Shown: piece by piece, positions 11,892-22,963 of the stretch
Numbering within the stretch: position 1 is the first letter of the stretch
Layout: the number at the start of each line of letters is the position of its first letter
Assembly: GCF_046630445.1 (NCBI RefSeq)
Contig: NC_092339.1
Span: forward strand, 311,797,501 to 311,861,500
Length of the DNA: 64,000 nucleotides
Reading direction: 5' to 3'
Source of the DNA: Rutidosis leptorrhynchoides
Taxonomy: Eukaryota > Streptophyta > Magnoliopsida > Asterales > Asteraceae
Position numbers and translations under genes: made by a program
Notes under the pieces: model-generated
Database searches by the model: none
What the model saw: only the letters and a program-made list of their open reading frames with translations
Told to the model about the DNA's origin: nothing

Positions 11892-14275
11892 TGTAGCGAC
11901 CCCGACAAATCGTCAAGTGACGGCGTCGACTACGTAGGTCCCATTACCTGGTCATAAGTCTTTAAAACAGACGTTGACCCAAAATATGTCGCATCCATTC
12001 AAGTGTAAAGATTGTTTCAAAGTTTACAAAGATAATTGACCACAAGTTAAGTTACAACGTTATAAGTACAAATGAAAACTATGCGACACAGTTTAAATAA
12101 GTTCAAAAGATGCTCCAAAATGCATGTATACTCGACATCCAAGCAAGTATCAAAAGAGTGCGGAAGCATGTATCACTAAGCATTCAAAACCTGAGAAAAC
12201 ATAGAAGAATCTGTCAACGAAAATGTTGGTGAAATCATAGGTTTAGTAAGTATTAAACGTTGTTTTTGAACCACAAGATTTTGTATTTCCATAACGTAGA
12301 TTATCCAAATCATTTGCATTCCAAAAGTGTTGTTATACGCGAGCACTCAATTATCAAAACTTAACCAACGTTACCCCATCACACAGTGCTAGAACCCACA
12401 CTAAAACACAAAAATATATTTCATCCGCATAACGGTAGCGAACCGTCCGAATGAGGGTTTGTTAAACCCGTATGGCCACACAATATAAGTTCTCGCTTAC
12501 ACCCTGCAAGTGTAACTAATGATAATCGAATTGAGGCATTTTTGTTCTAACTCGCACGTGGAATGTTTGTTTTCACACTTGTGTTCAAAACATAAAAGTA
12601 AGTAGTACAAGATGTAACAAAGTATATGTTTTCTCAGCCCACGATTTAAAAGTATAAAAGTTGTTGAAAAGGTGGGACTATGATCTCACTTTGAGCGCAA
12701 GAGTTAATAAAGTACTTCAACGAGTAAACGCGTGCAAAGACAAAGCTAATCTCGACCTAAACAAGTAGGTTGTATCAATAACGATAGTCACGAAGGGTCA
12801 AAGTTGTTCAATTAGTCCTATGGCTCGACACGACTCGATTATGTAGCATGTGAAGAAAATTGTCAAGTTTCATGCAAGATACAAGTATAGAATCATGTTA
12901 GAAAGATTGCATAATTAATTGGTTAAGTTTGACAAATAGTCAAACTTGGTCGGGTCAAAGTCAACGAAAAAGTCAACATGTTCGGGTCGGGTCCCGGACT
13001 ATTTTTCTATGCTAATTATTCATATACAAGTATATTAGAACAAGTTTCATGTGAATCGGAGGTCGGTAGCTAGTCAAACATTTCACGTGAAATGGGACAA
13101 AGAGGTCAGAATCTGACCAGGCCAATCCGCGCGCCGCGCGGGGATGGGGCGCGCCGCGCCACCATCTGGGCAGAGAATTCTGGTCAGTTTTTCAAAGTAT
13201 GCACGAACCAAAACCTTTTCCAACCCAACTCTTGACCCGCAAACACTTATAATGCCTATCATATATCGTTGGAAAGGTATTTTGACGAGGAATACAACTA
13301 AGCACTTATGGTCCAACAATAAAATCATTTACAATAGCCGAAATCTCATCAAGCGAACAATAAAAGTCCATTTCCTAAGTTTCAAGTTCATCAATTGCAT
13401 TTTGAGTTTCGGGAAACCAATTCACACATATGATATGCCGTTTTGAAGGTAATGAAGCATACATTACTACTAAACACTAACAATTAACATTCCATGACAT
13501 TCAAGCATCCAAAAATTCATGTCAAGAACTATCAAACCCTAGTCAAACATCTCAAAATCAATAATCATGTTTTTGAAGTTTTCTTAATCAACCTACACAT
13601 CAATTTGAAGCTAATGATGCTAGTAACACATTTAATACATGAACTTTAACAATTAAACAACTTTTAATCATCCAAAATCAAAGATTAAGCAAGCAATTTT
13701 CATATTCAAGCTAGTTACACCAAAAACAACAAATCGAGCATACAAATTACATACACGACATCACAATGAGCCATAGACACTAATTAACACACTTTTAAGT
13801 CAAGAACACAAATTTAAAGAAATCTAGTGTTTTAGAAATGTTACCCAAAATCGAAGTGGTTAGCATCAAATCGAAGAGGATGATGAGAGGATCAAGAATA
13901 TGTAGTTTGTTTGGATTGAAGCTCGCTTGAACGGATTTGGATGATGATTTAAGGTTTGAATGTTGGGAGAGTTTGAAAGTATCAAAAAGGAAGAAGGAGG
14001 TGAAATGAATGGATGGAGGAGAAGGGTTGACTAGTTGACCTAGTCACTAGTTTGACCCTTTGGCGACTTTAGTCCTTCGAGTTCAAATCGGGTGCGGGAT
14101 ATAACCAAACGATTTATTTTAAGTTACACGGGAGTACGGGAGATATTGAGATCCGATAACGAGAATATTTAAAATGTTACATAACAAAGGATACGAATCT
14201 AGATACGAAGGGTATTATTTAAAAAGAAAAAGACGGGCGTTAAAATAATTTAACGGAAAAATGCGGGATGTTACA
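11892..14275 (-). repeat. 5' LTR of element B
   Basis: This 2,384-bp LTR is the same length as the left copy, with only about six differences noticed by eye. It carries the same GC-rich palindromic pair at 13127-13160. The AAGTT duplication follows at 14276-14280. Confidence 0.93.
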
Positions 14276-15733
14276 AAGTTTTCAACAACTTCTTCATTTC
14301 CTGAAACGCGATTTCAGCCTCGCTTGTCCATACAAAGCTCTTTTGCTTTAAACAACCTTTCAAGGTTTTGAAAAATGGCAATTGCCTTTCAGCGGCTTTG
14401 GTCAGAAAACGTGTTAACGCGGCTAACTTACCCGTCAAACTTTGTACTTCTTTAACTGTCTTAGGCGCAGTCATATTCTCAATGGCCGCTATCTTTTTTG
14501 GGTTTGCTTGAATACCCTGCTCAGTAACGAGATAGGCCAAAAATTTTCCTTCAGTCTCGCCAAAACTACACTTTGACGGATTGAGCTTCATATTTATCCT
14601 GCACAATGTATCAAATGTTTCCCGCATATCTTCCATAATACACATTTGCATTGTACTTTTAATTACTAAATCATCCACATAAGCCTCAAGGTTGCGCCCA
14701 ATTTGTGTTTCAAATGCAGCATCAATTAAATGTTGGTATGTTGCACCCGCATTGATTAAACCAAAAGGCATCATTATATAAGAAAATATACCCTTGCCTG
14801 TATGGAAAGAGGTTTTATCTTCATCTTCCTTAGCATTGGGATCTGATGATATCCCCTCGCGGCATCTAAAAAACATTTATACGGAAAGGCATGCAATGAC
14901 TCTACTTTCAAATCAATTTCAGGAAGTGGATAATTATCTTTAGGACATGCTTTATTTAGGTCCTTGAAATCAATGCACATTCTCCATGAGCCATCAGGTT
15001 TTTTCACCAAAATCGGGTTCGCGACCCATGATTGATATTTAACTTTGCGCAAAATACCTGCTGCCACCAGCTTTGTACCTCCTCGCATAGCCATTTAGTG
15101 CAATCTGGGGCCATACCCCTGCGCTTCTGGACTACAGGTTTTAAGGCAGGATTGACATTAAGTTTGTGCTTCGCAATATGATGCGGAACTCCAGTCATAT
15201 CCTTCTCACACCAAGCAAAAACTTCCATGTATTCCATGAGTAACTGCACAATCTGCGCTTTTGTATCCGAACTAATATTGAGGCCAATTTTAATTTTTTG
15301 ATCAGGATACTCAAGATTAACCACTACCATATTATCCGCAGCATCATCGCATTCTTTAACTGCACTTTTCATATTAACAGGCGAATAAATAGGGATGACA
15401 CTTGTCGAGCTTATCGTTGCAACACCTTTACGCATTGTAAATTTAATCATGCCTTGAATGGTAGATGGAACAATTCCGAATTAACCTAACCCGGATCTGC
15501 CTAACAACATATTGTAGCGAGAAGAAGTCCGCATAACATAGAAATCTAATTGCGCTTGGCGCACAAAATTAGCATCGCTTTGATCAAAAAGCTCAATATT
15601 TAAAGACAACAGCCCTATAGGCAATGAAGATTCTCTCGCAAAACCAGTTAGCGAGGCTGCGCTGGGTTTTAAGTTTGCCCTAATACTCTTCGGCAATAGA
15701 ACAAAGCACTGCTCATAAACAATGTCAACACTG
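14276..15733 (-). pseudogene. Element A pol, proximal part: protease end, reverse transcriptase, start of RNase H (broken)
   Basis: Read leftward on the minus strand, 15733-15481 is the later part of the aspartic protease (ending YNMLLGRSGLG, the family's ILGR motif). The 15450-15004 frame is the linker and RT start (EVFAWCEKDMTGV, KPVVQKRRGMAP, typical of Tat elements). The 15094-14774 and 14876-14276 frames are RT proper (WRMCIDFKDLNKACPKDNYPLPEID, the catalytic AYVDDLVIKS, PKTVKEVQSLTGKLAALTRF). Reverse transcriptase copies element RNA into DNA. Several breaks are present. Solo LTR C bounds this part on the right and element B on the left. Confidence 0.88.
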
Positions 15734-18700
15734 TGAAATGTCCCGTTCTTATTGATTAAAAACGTTCCATATTAATTGATTTCGTTGCGAGGTTTTGACC
15801 TCTATATGAGACGTTTTTCAAAGACTGCATTCATTTTTAAAACAAACCATAACCTTTATTTCATAAATAAAGGTTTAAAAAGCTTTACGTAGATTATCAA
15901 ATAATGATAATCTAAAATATCCTGTTTACACACGACCATTACATAATGGTTTACAATACAAATATGTTACATCGAAATCAGTTTCTTGAATGCAGTTTTT
16001 ACACAATATCATACAAACATGGACTCCAAATCTTGTCCTTATTTTAGTATGCAACAGCGGAAGCTCTTAATATTCACCTGAGAATAAACATGCTTTAAAC
16101 GTCAACAAAAATGTTGGTGAGTTATAGGTTTAACCTATATATATCAAATCATAATAATAGACCACAAGATTTCATATTTCAATACACATCCCATACATAG
16201 AGATAAAAATCATTCATATGGTGAACACCTGGTAACCGACAATAACAAGATGCATATATAAGAATATCCCCATCATTCCGGGACACCCTTCGGATATGAT
16301 ATAAATTTCGAAGTACTAAAGCATCCGGTACTTTGGATGGGGTTTGTTAGGCCCAATAGATCTATCTTTAGGATTCGCGTCAATTAGGGTGTCTGTTCCC
16401 TAATTCTTAGATTACCAGACTTAATAAAAAGGGGCATATTCGATTTCGATAATTCAACCATAGAATGTAGTTTCACGTACTTGTGTCTATTTTGTAAATC
16501 ATTTATAAAACCTGCATGTATTCTCATCCCAAAAATATTAGATTTAAAAAGTGGGACTATAACTCACTTTCACAGATTTTTACTTCGTCGGGAAGTAAGA
16601 CTTGGCCACTGGTTGATTCACGAACCTATAACAATATATACATATATATCAAAGTATGTTCAAAATATATTTACAACACTTTTAATATATTTTGATGTTT
16701 TAAGTTTATTAAGTCAGCTGTCCTCGTTAGTAACCTACAACTAGTTGTCCACAGTTAGATGTACATAAATAAATCGATAAATATTATCTTGAATCAATCC
16801 ACGACCCAGTGTATACGTATCTCAGTATTGATCACAACTCAAACTATATATATTTTGAAATCAACCTCAACCCTGTATAGCTAACTCCAACATTCACATA
16901 TAGAGTGTCTATGGTTGTTCCGAAATATATATAGATGTGTCGACATGATAGGTCGAAACATTGTATACGTATCTATGGTATCTCAAGATTACATAATATA
17001 CAATACAAGTTGATTAAGTTATGGTTGGAATAGATTTGTTACCAATTTTCACGTAGCTAAAATGAGAAAAATTATCCAATCTTGTTTTACCCATAACTTC
17101 TTCATTTTAAATCCGTTTTGAGTGAATCAAATTGCTATGGTTTCATATTGAACTCTATTTTATGAATCTAAACAGAAAAGTATAGGTTTATAGTCGGAAA
17201 AATAAGTTACAAGTCGTTTTTGTAAAGGTAGTCATTTCAGTCGAAAGAACGACGTCTAGATGACCATTTTAGAAAACATACTTCCACTTTGAGTTTAATC
17301 ATAATTTTTGGATATAGTTTCATGTTCATAATAAAAATCATTTTCTCAGAATAACAACTTTAAAATCAAAGTTTATCATAGTTTTTAATTAACTAACCCA
17401 AAACAGCCCGCGGTGTTATTACGACGGCGTAAATCCGGTTTTACGGTGTTTTTCGTGTTTCCAGGTTTTAAATCATTAAGTTAGCATATCATATAGATAT
17501 AGAACATGTGTGTAGTTAATTTTAAAAGTCAAGTTAGAAGGATTAACTTTTGTTTGCGAACAAGTTTAGAATTAACTAAACTATGTTCTAGTGATTACGA
17601 GTTTAAACCTTCGAATAAGATAGCTTTATATGTATGAATCGAATGATGTTGTGAACATCATTACTACCTTAAGTTCCTTGGATAAACCTACTGGAAAAGA
17701 GAAAAATGGATCTAGCTTCAACGGATCCTTGGATGGCTCGAAGTTCTTGAAGCAGAATCATGACACGAAAACAAGTTCAAGTAAGATCATCACTTGAAAT
17801 AAGATTGTTATAGTTATAGAAATTGAACCAAAGTTTGAATATGATTATTACCTTGTATTAGAATGATAATCTACTGTAAGAAACAAAGATTTCTTGAGGT
17901 TGGATGATCACCTTACAAGATTGGAAGTGAGCTAGCAAACTTGAAAGTATTCTTGATTTTATGTAACTAGAACTTGTAAAATATATGAAGAACACTTAGA
18001 ACTTGAAGATAGAACTTGAGAGAGATCAATTAGATGAAGAAAATTGAAGAATGAAAGTGTTTGTAGGTGTTTTTGGTCGTTGGTGTATGGATTAGATATA
18101 AAGGATATGTAATTTTGTTTTCATGTAAATAAGTCATGAATGATTACTCATATTTTTGTAATTTTATGAGATATTTCATGCTAGTTGCCAAATGATGGTT
18201 CCCACATGTGTTAGGTGACTCACATGGGCTGCTAAGAGCTGATCATTGGAGTGTATATACCAATAGTACATACATCTAAAAGCTGTGTATTGTACGAGTA
18301 CGAATACGGGTGCATACGAGTAGAATTGTTGATGAAACTGAACGAGGATGTAATTGTAAGCATTTTTGTTAAGTAGAAGTATTTTGATAAGTGTATTGAA
18401 GTCTTTCAAAAGTGTATAAATACATATTAAAACACTACATGTATATACATTTTAACTGAGTCGTTAAATCATCGTTAGTCGTTACATGTAAGTGTTGTTT
18501 TGAAACCTTTAGGTTAACGATCTTGTTAAATGTTGTTAACTCAATGTTTATAATATCAAATGAGATTTTAAATTATTATATTATCATGATATTATCATGT
18601 ATGAATATCTCTTAATATGATATATATACATTAAATGTCTTTACAACGATAATCGTTACATATATGTCTCGTTTAAAAATCATTAAGTTAGTAGTCTTGT

Positions 18701-18987
18701 TTTTACATATGTAGTTCATTGTTAATATACTTTATGATATGTTTTCTTATCATAGTATCATGTTAACTATATATATATATATCCATATATATGTCATCAT
18801 ATAGTTTTTACAAGTTTTAACGTTCGTGAATGACCGATCAACTTGGGTGGTCAATTGTCTATATGAAACATATTTCAATTAATCAAGTCTTAACAAGTTT
18901 GATTGCTTAACATGTTGGAAACATTTAATCATGTAAATATCAATCTCAATTAATATATATAAACATGGAAAAGTTCGGGTCACTACA
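15734..18987 (+). mobile_element. Solo LTR C, Ty3-like, inserted in the protease of element A
   Basis: This 3,254-bp unit opens TGAAATGTCCCG and closes GGGTCACTACA, flanked by perfect CACTG duplications (15729-15733 and 18988-18992). There is no primer-binding site, polypurine tract or coding region inside, so it is one LTR left after recombination between the two LTRs of a full element. The orientation is assigned by analogy with B, whose LTR opens TGTAACATCCCG and ends GGTCGCTACA. The same family occurs in inverted orientation at 24771-27996. The element family's own genes are not in the window. Confidence 0.87.
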
Positions 18988-18992
18988 CACTG

Positions 18993-19357
18993 CTTCCATT
19001 ATCAACATGAACTTTCATGATTGTGATTCCTGTCTGCGCAATTTTGCATGATATTACTATTGGCATCTCAGAGAAATCTTCGCTTTGCATTTTGGGAAAA
19101 CTTATTGGCGCGAACTGCCATGTCTGAAGCATTTTCACCGATTTTCATTTTCTTCCCCTCTTTTGAGCATTTGCTTGCATAGTGACAGCAGTATCACAGA
19201 CATTTATTATTCGTCATTTCCACGAATAATCAAATTCCCACGAATTTCGAACGTGTGTACCTGTGAATCATCAAAATAATACAGGATTAAAGTTAAACAA
19301 GCAATTTTGATTGTTTGATAGCACAAAACAAAAAATTTCGAGTTTAATTTTGAACGT
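18993..19357 (-). pseudogene. Element A leader and start of protease (remnant)
   Basis: Just right of C, on the minus strand, the translation resembles the opening of a Tat protease with its active-site Asp (VHVDNGSS). C landed directly in this segment. Between it and the primer-binding site only about 300 bases remain, with no recognisable gag. Part of a broken element. Confidence 0.65.
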
Positions 19358-19376
19358 GTCCCACGGATGGCGCCAA
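19358..19376 (-). other. Primer-binding site of element A
   Basis: On the minus strand, two bases after the 5' LTR, the sequence reads TTGGCGCCATCCGTGGGAC. The TGGCGCC start is shared with the Athila elements here and fits a tRNA primer other than initiator Met. The exact tRNA needs a tRNA comparison. Confidence 0.7.
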
Positions 19377-19377
19377 T

Positions 19378-19866
19378 TGATCAATCCTAGATTGAAGATA
19401 CTTAATTAAGGATTGAGTGCAATAAGATTAAGATGGTGGAATTGGATGTTTGATGATTGTTTTAGGCCCTGATGATCGTCTTTCACTTTATCAATCAAGT
19501 GATCAACCACCCCGACCCGGTCTTGATTGTTAATTAGCATGATTCACCTTAACTCAATATAAAAGTTCCTTGAGCAAAGTCACAAGTGAAAATTACAAAG
19601 GTTTGGGCAAATGGCAGAGAATCAACAACTATACATGAGAGGCCAAGCTCCCTATTTATAGTTTTCAGATTATTCGCGGTGTGCGGATTATCTTATTATC
19701 CGCGTAAACTTAGCGAAAAGAAACCGCAATCTTTATTAATGCGCAATATGATCTGCTAACTTATTTTTCAGCGGATATTCCAAATCCTTTTAGCATACTT
19801 CGCGTAATTTCTGTTTTTAGCCTTTAGCACTTAAAATATGCATATACAATACTATGTATATGATCA
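19378..19866 (-). repeat. 5' LTR of element A
   Basis: This 489-bp LTR is about 96.5% identical by eye to 629-1118. Its minus-strand TATA-like box is at 19651-19661. The ATGGA duplication follows at 19867-19871 and is shared with the start of the SINE target duplication. Confidence 0.92.
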
Positions 19867-19877
19867 ATGGAGTGGTG

Positions 19878-20078
19878 GTATTTTTTTTTTTTTTTTAACG
19901 GCGGTTAGATGGTTAGTCACGCACACATGCAAGGAAGAAACCCGGGATCGAATCCCCTTGCAGGAATTAAATCTGGTAAAACTTCCCCCCTGGAATCGAA
20001 CCTGCGCCACTTCAATGAGCGGCGAACACGGGCCCGCCCCAAAGGAGCTGGTACCACTCAGGCTGATGCCTCGGTGGT
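19878..20078 (-). mobile_element. tRNA-derived SINE
   Basis: A roughly 200-bp unit with a 15-base poly-T at its left end (a poly-A tail on the minus strand) is flanked by 12-bp direct repeats AATGGAGTGGTG (19866-19877 and 20079-20090), as target-primed insertion leaves. On the minus strand the head has an A-box-like GAGTGGTACCAGC (complement of about 20048-20060) and a perfect RNA polymerase III B box GGTTCGATTCC (complement of 19992-20002). A second B-box-like GGATTCGATCCC lies about 45 bases further on (complement of about 19945-19956). The family is not recognised. Confidence 0.75.
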
Positions 20079-20090
20079 AATGGAGTGGTG

Positions 20091-20572
20091 TTATTGATCG
20101 ACTTTCTTTGGTTAGTGGTTCCAACACTTCATTTAATGTTACAATTTACATATTTACTTATCAATACCTTTCGGTATTTGGTGTGAAAAAGCAGTTTAAG
20201 AATATACGTATACATAATTTTATACGCACTTCTGCTATTTTTTTTATTTAGCTGTTACCATTCTGTTGCGATTAGCTTTTGCGAATGGTGATTAAAAAGG
20301 TTGTCCCTATTTGTTTTTTGGAGCCTCAATGAGGACGTTATGATTTGTGGTCAGGATGTATCATACTTATAGTAACAATCAATATGTCAAAATTTAATGA
20401 CTTCTCTTATGATTGAAAATTGTATTTGGTATTAAAGATGCGTAGAGATTGTGATCAATAAATACTTTGTTCTATTAATTTAGTATAACTATATATATTT
20501 AATTACTTACACCTTAACAGCTGCCACCCATTCAGTTTATATGTAGTTAGCATTTTGCTTTTGTATGTGTAG
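20091..20572. other. Unassigned AT-rich sequence
   Basis: No frame, repeat end or RNA gene is recognised. It precedes an exon-like stretch and ends in a pyrimidine-containing GTAG acceptor at about 20571, so it may be an intron. Confidence 0.35.
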
Positions 20573-20765
20573 GATTATGATTGTACAGTCGAGTTTTTTG
20601 TAGCTCCATTTATAGTTCGAGAATCTGAGATGCAAGACATAGATGGTGTAAAGAAAGAGATTTTGTGGCTTGATTTGGTTGGTGCCTCGGGTGATCAATA
20701 TAAAAATCTAACATTGTTGTGTTTAACACGAGTCATTGGTGGACTCACCATAAAACTGCCAAAGG
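20573..20765 (+). CDS. Exon-like open stretch, unrecognised protein
   Basis: An open frame between an AG acceptor (20571-20572) and a GT donor (20766-20767) reads DYDCTVEFFVAPFIVRESEM at its start and contains KKEILWLDLVGASGDQYKNL and a Leu/Ile-rich end. Composition and the fitting splice sites suggest a real exon of a host gene or of a gene fragment carried by a transposon. I do not recognise the family and propose no function. The next candidate exon begins at 20841 after a 75-base intron-like gap ending in ACATAG. A likely Helitron end lies downstream at 41821-41854 once element E is set aside, so this could be a captured fragment rather than a working gene. Confidence 0.4.
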
Positions 20766-20840
20766 GTATTATTAATCCCAATTTCTTTTGACAAAATTAC
20801 TTTTTTTTTTCTTTTGATGACACTGTTGATTCTTACATAG

Positions 20841-20913
20841 CAACAATGGAAATTCTACAGCAAAGACTATTATCAAGAAGGCAACCATGTTTGGCGTTTC
20901 GTAAAGCGATGAC
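20841..20913 (+). pseudogene. Second exon-like stretch, interrupted by element E
   Basis: Following the acceptor at 20839-20840, the phase set by the previous stretch stays open across these 73 bases (ATMEILQQRLLSRRQPCLAF). Element E then interrupts, with its ATGAC duplication at 20909-20913. On the far side of E the same phase reaches a TGA at about 41158. An alternative phase (QQWKFYSKDYYQEGNHVWRF) is also open here, so the frame assignment is uncertain. If this was a host gene, E lies inside its last coding exon. Confidence 0.35.
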
Positions 20914-21381
20914 TGATAATGCTAAAAACGAACATATATTTCATAGCATTATTCTTCAAGAAAGACAAGCTTTTAGTTGCAATTGTTCTATTTACAAGTG
21001 ATATTCGTTTAAATAATAAAAGGTGAAGACAAAAGACAGATTCGATGAATTGAAGACGCAAACGACCAAAAAGCTCAAAAGTACAAAATACAATCAAAGA
21101 GGTTCCAATTATTGATAAGAAACATCTCGAAATTACAAGAGTACAAGATTCAAAACGCAAAGTACAAGATATTAAATTGTACGCAAGGACGTTCGAAAAT
21201 CCGAAACCGGGACCAAAGTCAACTCTCAACGCTCGACGCAACGGACTAAAAATTACAAGTTAACTATGTATATAAATATAATATAATATATAATTAATTA
21301 TATAAATTATATATATATATATTATATTTATATAATAAACCGTCGGCAAAGAAGATCCAAACTTGTGTGAGCTGTAAAAGC

Positions 21382-21436
21382 AAACTCCGCGAGTTGCGGA
21401 GTTTGTAGTGAAAAAACACCGCGACTCGCGGAGCCT
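21382..21436. repeat. Paired GC palindromes, element E 5' LTR
   Basis: Two units, CTCCGCGAGTTGCGGAG and CCGCGACTCGCGG, are separated by about 17 bases and end about 17 bases before the TATA box. This is one of eight such pairs in E and F. Confidence 0.85.
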
Positions 21437-21517
21437 CCCTGGACAAAAATGCCTATAAAAGCCAGCGCAATTCGACGTTTTAAATATCCATATATCCATC
21501 CTCTCTATCTATATACG

Positions 21518-21520
<3 letters not shown>

Positions 21521-21580
<60 letters not shown>
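21521..21580. repeat. AT dinucleotide microsatellite
   Basis: About 30 AT units lie downstream of the TATA box in the 5' LTR of E. The 3' LTR carries a much shorter run at about 39796-39813. Confidence 0.9.
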
Positions 21581-21586
<6 letters not shown>

Positions 21587-22639
21587 TATATTTTAATTTT
21601 AATTTTAATTTTAATTTCTAATAATAAGGGTATGTTAGCGAATGTTGTAAGGGTGTAAGTCGAAATTCTGTCCGTGTAACGCTACGCTATTTTTAATCAT
21701 TGTAAGTTATGTTCAACCTTTTTAATTTAATGTCTCGTAGCTAAGTTATTATTATGCTTATTTAATCTGAAGTAATCATGATGTTGGGCTAATTACTAAA
21801 ATAGGGTAATTGGGCTTTGTACCATAATTGGGGTTTGGACAAAAGAACGACACTTGTGGATATTAGACTATGGGCTATTAATGAGCTTTATATTTGTTTA
21901 ACTAAATGATAGTTTGTTAATTTTAATATAAAGATTTACAATTGGACGTCCCTATAAATAACCATATACACTCGATCGGACACGATGGGCGGGGTATTTA
22001 TATGTACGAATAATCGTTCATTTAACCGGACACGGGAATGGATTAATAGTCACTAGAATTATTAAAACAGGGTGAAATTATGTACAAGGATACTTGGCAT
22101 AATTGAAAACAAAGTATTAAAACCTTGTTACAGTTTAAGTCCCCAATTAGTTGGAATATTTAACTTCGGGTATAAGGATAATTTGACGAGGACACTCGCA
22201 TTTTATATTTATGACTGATGGACTGTTATGGACAAAATCAGACGGACATATTGAATAATCCAGGACAAAGGACAATTAACCCATGGGCATAAAACTAAAA
22301 TCAACACGTCAAACATCATGATTACGGAAGTTTAAATAAGCATAATTATTTTATTTCATATTTAATTTTCTTTATTTTATATTTAATTGCACTTCTAATT
22401 ATCGTACTTTTTATTTATTGTTATTTAATTGCACTTTTAATTATCGTACTTTTATCACAATTTTATTTTATCGCACTTTTATTTATCGCAATTTCCTTAT
22501 CGTTATTTACTTTACGCTTTAAATTAAGTTATATTTATTTTTATTATTTTACATTAGGTTTTAACTGTGACTAAAGTTTTTAAAATCGACAAACCGGTCA
22601 ATAAACGGTAAAAACCCCCTTTTTATAATAATAATATTA

Positions 22640-22641
<2 letters not shown>

Positions 22642-22687
<46 letters not shown>
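22642..22687. repeat. AT dinucleotide microsatellite
   Basis: About 23 TA units lie near the end of the 5' LTR of E. The 3' LTR has only a short version near 40890. Confidence 0.88.
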
Positions 22688-22694
<7 letters not shown>

Positions 22695-22945
22695 TTTTAT
22701 AAATTAAAACTAATATAGCGTTAAGCTTTGGTTAAAGATTTTTCCCTGTGGAACGAACCGGACTTACTAAAAACTACACTACTGTATGATTAGGTACACT
22801 GCCTATAAGTGTTGTAGCAAGGTTTAAGTATATCCATTATATAAATAAATAAATATCTTGTGTAAAATTGTATCGTATTTAATAGTATTTTCTAGTAAAA
22901 TTTTATAGCTATTTCATATACACCTCGCATAACATCAAGTATTTT

Positions 22946-22963
22946 TGGCGCCGCTGTCGGGGA
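22946..22963 (+). other. Primer-binding site of element E
   Basis: TGGCGCCGCTGTCGGGGA lies eight bases after the 5' LTR. The TGGCGCC start is typical of Athila-lineage elements, which use a tRNA other than initiator Met. F has the equivalent site at 47252. Confidence 0.82.

Larger units (their letters stand above)
5530..14275 (-). mobile_element. Element B: Ty3/gypsy chromovirus-like LTR retrotransposon nested in A, young but decayed inside
   Basis: B has two LTRs of exactly 2,384 bp (5530-7913 and 11892-14275) and a perfect AAGTT duplication (5525-5529 and 14276-14280). It reads on the minus strand. A primer-binding site for initiator-Met tRNA abuts the right LTR. A gag frame with zinc knuckles follows, then a short, heavily broken pol, then the left LTR. 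Long LTRs, TGTAACATCCC-type ends and an iMet primer fit the Tekay/Del group of chromoviruses. By eye the LTRs differ at only about six sites, suggesting insertion around 0.1 million years ago, while pol has many breaks and is much shorter than usual. This mismatch suggests a non-autonomous family moved by proteins of a relative. Confidence 0.9.
629..19866 (-). mobile_element. Element A: Ty3/gypsy LTR retrotransposon, Tat lineage (Retand/Ogre-like), broken
   Basis: The element is bounded by LTRs of 490 and 489 bp. Perfect 5-bp duplications ATGGA lie outside them at 624-628 and 19867-19871. It reads on the minus strand: 5' LTR at the right, then primer-binding site, protease, reverse transcriptase, RNase H, a second RNase H, integrase, a long 3' region, and 3' LTR at the left. 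A second RNase H between the normal one and integrase is a known mark of the Tat lineage. A gag frame is not recognisable. Two later insertions lie inside it: B (5530-14275) splits the RT-RNase H region and C (15734-18987) splits the protease. By eye the LTRs differ at about 17 of 490 sites, suggesting roughly 1.3 million years. The coding part carries many breaks. Confidence 0.9.
20914..22937 (+). repeat. 5' LTR of element E
   Basis: This LTR opens TGATAATGCTAAAAACG and closes CGCATAACATCA. It carries a TATA box CTATAAAAG at 21453-21461. A pair of GC-rich palindromes sits directly upstream (21382-21436). Two long AT dinucleotide runs (about 21521-21580 and 22642-22687) explain most of the length difference from the 3' copy. 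Confidence 0.93.

Noticed and set aside
16481-16744. 87-codon frame in C, echoed at 27063-27245 in D
   Set aside because: Part of the shared LTR. Low-complexity hydrophobic text without motif, not kept at full length in the other copy.
15734-18987. C and D as large DNA transposons or MITEs
   Set aside because: No terminal inverted repeats beyond TG...CA, 5-bp duplications, and ends like those of the chromovirus LTR in B. Solo LTR fits better.
20873-21241. Minus-strand frame of about 114-128 codons recurring at all four Athila LTR starts (also 39169, 45190, 60248)
   Set aside because: It recurs because the LTRs are repeated, runs out of the LTR into unrelated flank, and has no domain. A shadow of LTR sequence.
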